Shown here: in pieces, positions 28,457 through 32,289 of the stretch
Layout: each line of letters opens with the position of its first letter
Numbering within the stretch: the first letter of the stretch is position 1
Origin: Amoebophrya sp. AT5.2
Taxonomy: Eukaryota; Sar; Dinophyceae; Syndiniales; Amoebophryaceae
Length of the DNA stretch: 32,289 nucleotides
Reading direction: 5' to 3'
Assembly (NCBI GenBank): GCA_005223375.1
Contig: RXOD01003998.1
Location: 1 to 32,289 of the forward strand
Program-made: the position numbers and the translations under genes
Notes under the pieces: generated by a model
The model's input: the letters and a program-made list of their open reading frames with translations, nothing else
Told to the model about the DNA's origin: nothing
Databases searched by the model: none

Positions 28457-31400
28457 TCAAAAGGGCCGACCATGTCGTGATCTGGGGCTACGGCGCGGGG
28501 GTGATGTTGCTGGATCCCACACTGCGCGGGCAATTCGAAAGAAAGGCGCAGGGCGGCACGGACCCGGCCGGTGGTCGCGCATTGAACCTCGCAGCTGCAG
28601 TCAGGGCGAGGGTCAGGGTCACGGCGGTCTACCTCGATGAAATGGTATTGGTTGCGGCCTACGCACCAACCGACAACTACACGCGCGAACAGCAGGACAA
28701 GTTCGACACCAGCCTCGTCAAGACCATGCGGGAGGTAAAACGCAGAAAGTCCGAGAAGTGGAAATTGCGGGTGGTTGGGGGGGACTGGAACTGCCAGATA
28801 GGGCGCAGCGAGTTTGGTGAGTCCCCAATACATGTAGGCGAGGCGGGAGCGGACAGCACAAATCCTAGAGGGCGCCGCTTTGCGAAGGTGTTGATGGGGG
28901 GTAACATGGTGATGGTCAATTCCAAGTTTCCCCTCCGCGATGGAGCTTACGCCACGCAAGACGCCGGCCACGAGCTTGACTTTTTCGTTACGACCGGGCC
29001 CTGTCTACAAAAGTTTCGATCGTATCAACGGATCAACATTAACGCGCCGGGCGGTACAGCGCGCGCACCTAGGCGGTTCGACCATCTCGCCATCGAGGTC
29101 ATAGCTGATGTGAAGACCAAGAAGCGGCTAAAACAGGAGGGGGAGGTTCGTAGGTTGGCGACTATGGAGATCCTCGACCACATCAGTGACGAGCTGCGCG
29201 CAAGATTCAACACCGACCTGCAGGAGCGAATTGCCAGGCAAGGCGACTTGTTCAGGCTGGAGGAGTTCCAGGACTACTTGGCCGAGTACTTGCCCGAGAT
29301 GATGGACAAGCGCCGCAAACGATCGAAGCGCGACGTCCCCGACGCGGAGAAGCTGGCCGAAAATGCTAGCTGCCGCGCGAATATGTGGCGACTATTTCGC
29401 GACATGAAAGCCAACGAGGAGGCCGCCAGCGGTGCCGGGGGAAAGTCGCAGGTAACACCCGAGGAGGCCAGGGCCAAGTACGACGAGGTGGGCAACTCAC
29501 CGCTCCGGCCGGACCACGAAGAGCTAGAGATAGCTGAAGAGCTTAGCAGCCTCGTGCCTAGGCTTTCGCCGGAGGCGATCGAGGAACTGGACAAGCCGGT
29601 CACGGCAGCAGAACTGCGGACAGCGGTTCTACGACTACGCTCGGGGGGGAGGGCACGCGACGTTCACGGGCTCGGGCCAGACATGCTGATGCACTTTGAC
29701 GACAAATCCCTTCAGCTACTTACGGGGGTCCTGGTGAAGCAGCTAGCCGAGAGGGACATTTCCGAGCTGGGGGACAGGATGCACCTTTGTCGCGATGTAC
29801 CGTTGTACAAGGGGAAGGGTTGTCGAAGGGACGCGGGAAATTATAGATTTCTCGTAGTTTCACCCATGCTGCTGAAGCTTGTCGCTAAGATAATGAACGA
29901 CAGATTGTATCTGGCGCTGGAGGCCGCAGGATACTTTTCGGGGACCCAGTACGGCTTCCGGAAAAATCGAGGATGCATCGACTCGCTGGCCTTGTTCAAT
30001 CGACTTCGTGAAGACATGGCACATTACAAATTCGAATCGGCACTGAGGATGATGATTGTGCTAGTAGACTTGCGCAAAGCATTCCCTTCGTTGGATTGGA
30101 GGCTGGTGCAGGGGGTAATGCATCAGTTAGGAATTTCGGGAACGAAATTGCGGCAGGTGATGAACGCGCCGCACAGGTCGGCTAAACACAGCTTCGGCGG
30201 CGAGTTGTTTGATCTTCGCCACGGGTGCAAGGAAGGGTGTCCGTCTAGCCCACTCATATTCATCACCGCCTTTACCGCAGTAATGAGGAAATACGAGATC
30301 GAGATGGACAGACGCGCTAGGGAGAAGGGGGCGGCCCGCGGCGGGATACTCGTAAGGGCTGACAACGACGTCTGGCATTATCCGCGGGAGGACAAGATCT
30401 TTTCTTTGGTAAGGTGTGGGCACGACTCTAGGATGCACTTGGTGGACCTGCTTTTCGCCGATGACACGACTTTGATCGAACCGATGGAGGCGGCGCGTTT
30501 GGCAGGGGTCTTGGAGCGGGACGCGGTTGCGAAGGCGCAGGACAAGCCATTCGAACACATTGACGCCACGGAGATCTTCACGCGGGTTATTTCCTCTTGT
30601 GGATTACGTGAAAACGTATCTAAGAGGGTGCAAGGGGACATAACAGAGATAGTGACCCGCAACTTGGGCGTGAACACGGATCCTGACGAGGACGCGCGGC
30701 TCAAGGTGTTGAAGGCGTGGAAGGCTTACTGGACGCTTCGCAGCAGGGTCAGCGGCCTTGAGGGCATCACTAATTCTAGGCGGGGTGAGCTGGTAATCAT
30801 CATGGTCCGCGGCGTCTTGCTTTACGGGTTACAGGCCCGAGCCGTCTCGGAGAGGGAGATACGGATCCTGCACAGGGAGGAGAACAGGATCCTTGGACAA
30901 ATGATGGATGTCAAATGGTGGGAGCGCCGGGCTTACGATCTCCACTACAACGACCGTCGGCGGCGCGCGCGGATTCCTCCTTTTCGCGCACACCTGAGGC
31001 ACCTCCAGGCGAAGTTTTTTGGCCACACCATGCGGGGGCCGAGGGACAACGCAACGCGGACTGCGATGATTGGTAAGTTCTTGCCCAACGGGATTGGCGA
31101 CTACGATTTGAACACCGACGTCCTTCGCTCGGAGAAGAACGTGAAGCAGCTGGAGCCGAAGAAGAGGATCATGCCTGACGTCCTCGGCGATGTCCTTAAG
31201 CACCTGCGGGAGGACTGCCGCATGCCCACGGAGTTGCTGCGCCTGCTTTTCGAGTCGGTTGAGGAGACCAAGGAGAGGCGGCCGGACCTGGATCAGCAAA
31301 AGCTCTACGCGAAGAATAAGGCGGCCTACTTCGCTTGCACAAGGCAGTGGTTCGTTGCGGAGACGGCTAAAGACTGGGGGCGCGGTTGCAAGTGGACTCG

Positions 31401-32289
31401 CGAGTGGGCCGCAGATAAGCTGGCCGAAAAATACTACGGAGATAAGAAGAACAAGAGGCCCACCAGGGACCAGCTCCGTAGGGCAGCGATTGCGAACGAG
31501 GATGACCCTGAGGAGATGATCAGACTGCATTACAGACCTCCGAGGAACGGCGCGGAGGGAATTCTAAGGGGTGTCGAGTGCATCTGGTGTCGCAAAGTGG
31601 TGGATCCCGGGGTGGAGGAGGAATCTCTGTTCTGCGAACCAACGGGGCCGATGACGCTGTCGGCGGCGATGCGTGCGCACTTGGCTGAGCACCACCCGGT
31701 CGTCGGGATGGGGCCTCACTTTAGGGAAGAACAGCAAGCGGCGCTGCGGGCTGCAAAACAGAAGGACGCGGCCCGAAGTGAGGAGATCCGATGTAGGGTG
31801 GTCAACGAACTAGAGGCCGAGGGGGGAGTAAGTGAAGTACAGCAGAGGGGACCAAAGCGCCATGGGCGGGTGACGTACGTTAGCAAACTGCGGCGCCACG
31901 TCTGCGACTTGTCCTTCACTACATCGGCCGGGGCGATGAAGCTCCACATGCACATGGAGGGGCACGGCCGCGACGACTACACCAAGATTGGGCAGCTGTG
32001 CATCCCGCTCAAGGGATACGTCTACGACGAGGAACGCAAAACGCGAAACGAGTACAGGCCTGAACAGCACGCAGTAAACAGGAGCACTGGTCAGTACTAC
32101 TTCGGCAGCGACGCGCGGCTGTGGAGGATCGACGTTCCCGAATCGGCGCGGCACGTTGTTCCGGGCACCGGTGAGAAGAGAATTCGGTGCCGAATATGCA
32201 AGGACAAGTCCTTTCCCTACGACGATGATCTGCACAACCTACAGTCGAGGAGTCAGCGGGTCGGCAACATGCGGAGACACGAGGAGGCC
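28357..32289 (+). CDS. LINE ORF2: APE endonuclease, reverse transcriptase and zinc-finger-like tail (open at the right edge)
   Basis: The frame is open from 28279, with its first ATG at 28357, and gives 1311 codons with no stop before the edge. Endonuclease motifs are GVMLLDP, VVGGDWNCQIGR (about 28771-28806, the GD-N motif), HELDFFVTT (about 28969) and RFDHLAIE (about 29074, the catalytic DH). Reverse-transcriptase motifs are VPLYKGKG and NYRFLVVSPMLLKLVAKI (from 29797), TQYGFRKNRG, motif A LVDLRKAFPSLDW (30061), motif B KEGCPSSPLIF (about 30229) and motif C LLFADDTTLI (30451-30480). A LINE-type thumb region follows (GVLLYGLQARAV, then AKFFGHTMRG). The C-terminus has CIWC...HLAEHH (31579-31698), a Cys/His-rich part (HVCDLS...LHMHMEGH) and CRIC ending in RRH at the edge. 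The overlap with the previous ORF is 100 nt, in phase -1. Confidence 0.9.
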   Translation, partial: MSDSDGEDDDEKELQAAASPEMVDPWATTKPKMIKRADHVVIWGYGAGVMLLDPTLRGQFERKAQGGTDPAGGRALNLAAAVRARVRVTAVYLDEMVLVAAYAPTDNYTREQQDKFDTSLVKTMREVKRRKSEKWKLRVVGGDWNCQIGRSEFGESPIHVGEAGADSTNPRGRRFAKVLMGGNMVMVNSKFPLRDGAYATQDAGHELDFFVTTGPCLQKFRSYQRININAPGGTARAPRRFDHLAIEVIADVKTKKRLKQEGEVRRLATMEILDHISDELRARFNTDLQERIARQGDLFRLEEFQDYLAEYLPEMMDKRRKRSKRDVPDAEKLAENASCRANMWRLFRDMKANEEAASGAGGKSQVTPEEARAKYDEVGNSPLRPDHEELEIAEELSSLVPRLSPEAIEELDKPVTAAELRTAVLRLRSGGRARDVHGLGPDMLMHFDDKSLQLLTGVLVKQLAERDISELGDRMHLCRDVPLYKGKGCRRDAGNYRFLVVSPMLLKLVAKIMNDRLYLALEAAGYFSGTQYGFRKNRGCIDSLALFNRLREDMAHYKFESALRMMIVLVDLRKAFPSLDWRLVQGVMHQLGISGTKLRQVMNAPHRSAKHSFGGELFDLRHGCKEGCPSSPLIFITAFTAVMRKYEIEMDRRAREKGAARGGILVRADNDVWHYPREDKIFSLVRCGHDSRMHLVDLLFADDTTLIEPMEAARLAGVLERDAVAKAQDKPFEHIDATEIFTRVISSCGLRENVSKRVQGDITEIVTRNLGVNTDPDEDARLKVLKAWKAYWTLRSRVSGLEGITNSRRGELVIIMVRGVLLYGLQARAVSEREIRILHREENRILGQMMDVKWWERRAYDLHYNDRRRRARIPPFRAHLRHLQAKFFGHTMRGPRDNATRTAMIGKFLPNGIGDYDLNTDVLRSEKNVKQLEPKKRIMPDVLGDVLKHLREDCRMPTELLRLLFESVEETKERRPDLDQQKLYAKNKAAYFACTRQWFVAETAKDWGRGCKWTREWAADKLAEKYYGDKKNKRPTRDQLRRAAIANEDDPEEMIRLHYRPPRNGAEGILRGVECIWCRKVVDPGVEEESLFCEPTGPMTLSAAMRAHLAEHHPVVGMGPHFREEQQAALRAAKQKDAARSEEIRCRVVNELEAEGGVSEVQQRGPKRHGRVTYVSKLRRHVCDLSFTTSAGAMKLHMHMEGHGRDDYTKIGQLCIPLKGYVYDEERKTRNEYRPEQHAVNRSTGQYYFGSDARLWRIDVPESARHVVPGTGEKRIRCRICKDKSFPYDDDLHNLQSRSQRVGNMRRHEEA

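Larger units (their letters stand above)
24053..32289 (+). mobile_element. Non-LTR retrotransposon (LINE) with APE endonuclease and reverse transcriptase; 3' end beyond the window
   Basis: More than 8.2 kb on the plus strand is open in two overlapping frames. The order is a coiled-coil ORF1-like protein, APE-type endonuclease, reverse transcriptase and zinc-finger-like segments. This is the plan of endonuclease-bearing LINEs, which copy themselves by target-primed reverse transcription. There is no integrase, protease or LTR. The 5' boundary is taken as the first ATG; the true 5' end is probably in the 300 nt upstream. Catalytic motifs are intact, so the copy looks young apart from the frame change in the endonuclease. 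The clade cannot be fixed by eye. Confidence 0.9.

Noticed and set aside
1..32289. CRISPR array, prokaryotic operon or phage region
   Set aside because: No spaced repeats are present, genes have spliceosomal introns, and intergenic spacers are long.

Overview
This window looks like nuclear DNA of a protist in the dinoflagellate lineage. The genes are eukaryotic: spliceosomal introns of about 100-270 nt with GT-AG ends whose phases match across exons, long GC-rich exons full of Ser/Ala/Gly/Pro runs, and AT-richer spacers. Every host gene I can support lies on the minus strand, a head-to-tail array as is usual in dinoflagellates. One protein carries an SH3-like domain of a kind I associate with dinoflagellate proteins. 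Two sites resemble the 3' end of the dinoflagellate trans-spliced leader. The lineage is an inference, and I cannot tell a core dinoflagellate from a syndinian or perkinsid relative.

Reading down the minus strand from right to left, the layout is as follows. (1) 23734-21530: one or two genes, including an exon that encodes a single-pass membrane protein tail; the exon structure is unresolved. (2) 19701-15001: an uninterrupted reading frame for a protein of about 1566 aa that I do not recognise. (3) 14394-12960: a two-exon ankyrin-repeat protein. (4) 10570-7167: an eight- or nine-exon gene for a low-complexity protein with an SH3-like domain. (5) 5875-3975: a two-exon protein with two ubiquitin-interacting motifs and a C-terminal hydrophobic segment. 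(6) 3026 to beyond base 1: a DUSP/Ubl-type ubiquitin-specific protease, with its catalytic part outside the window. Genes 5 and 6 are neighbours and both belong to ubiquitin biology. The spacers run from about 0.6 to 2.4 kb and hold little I can name.

The right quarter (24053-32289, plus strand) is a large non-LTR retrotransposon (LINE) running against the host gene array and leaving the window while still open. It encodes a coiled-coil ORF1-like protein, an APE-type endonuclease, a reverse transcriptase with intact motifs, and cysteine/histidine zinc-finger-like segments at the C-terminus. The endonuclease is split between two overlapping frames, so the element either uses a -1 frameshift or reinitiation, or carries a recent frame break. 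A membrane-helix-like frame is hidden in another phase of its middle part.

The points most worth a second look are a near-perfect 30-bp fold-back inside the protease exon, a second hairpin where the likely reading frame changes, the two spliced-leader-like motifs, an 81-nt cassette exon that would interrupt an SH3 signature, and the split endonuclease.
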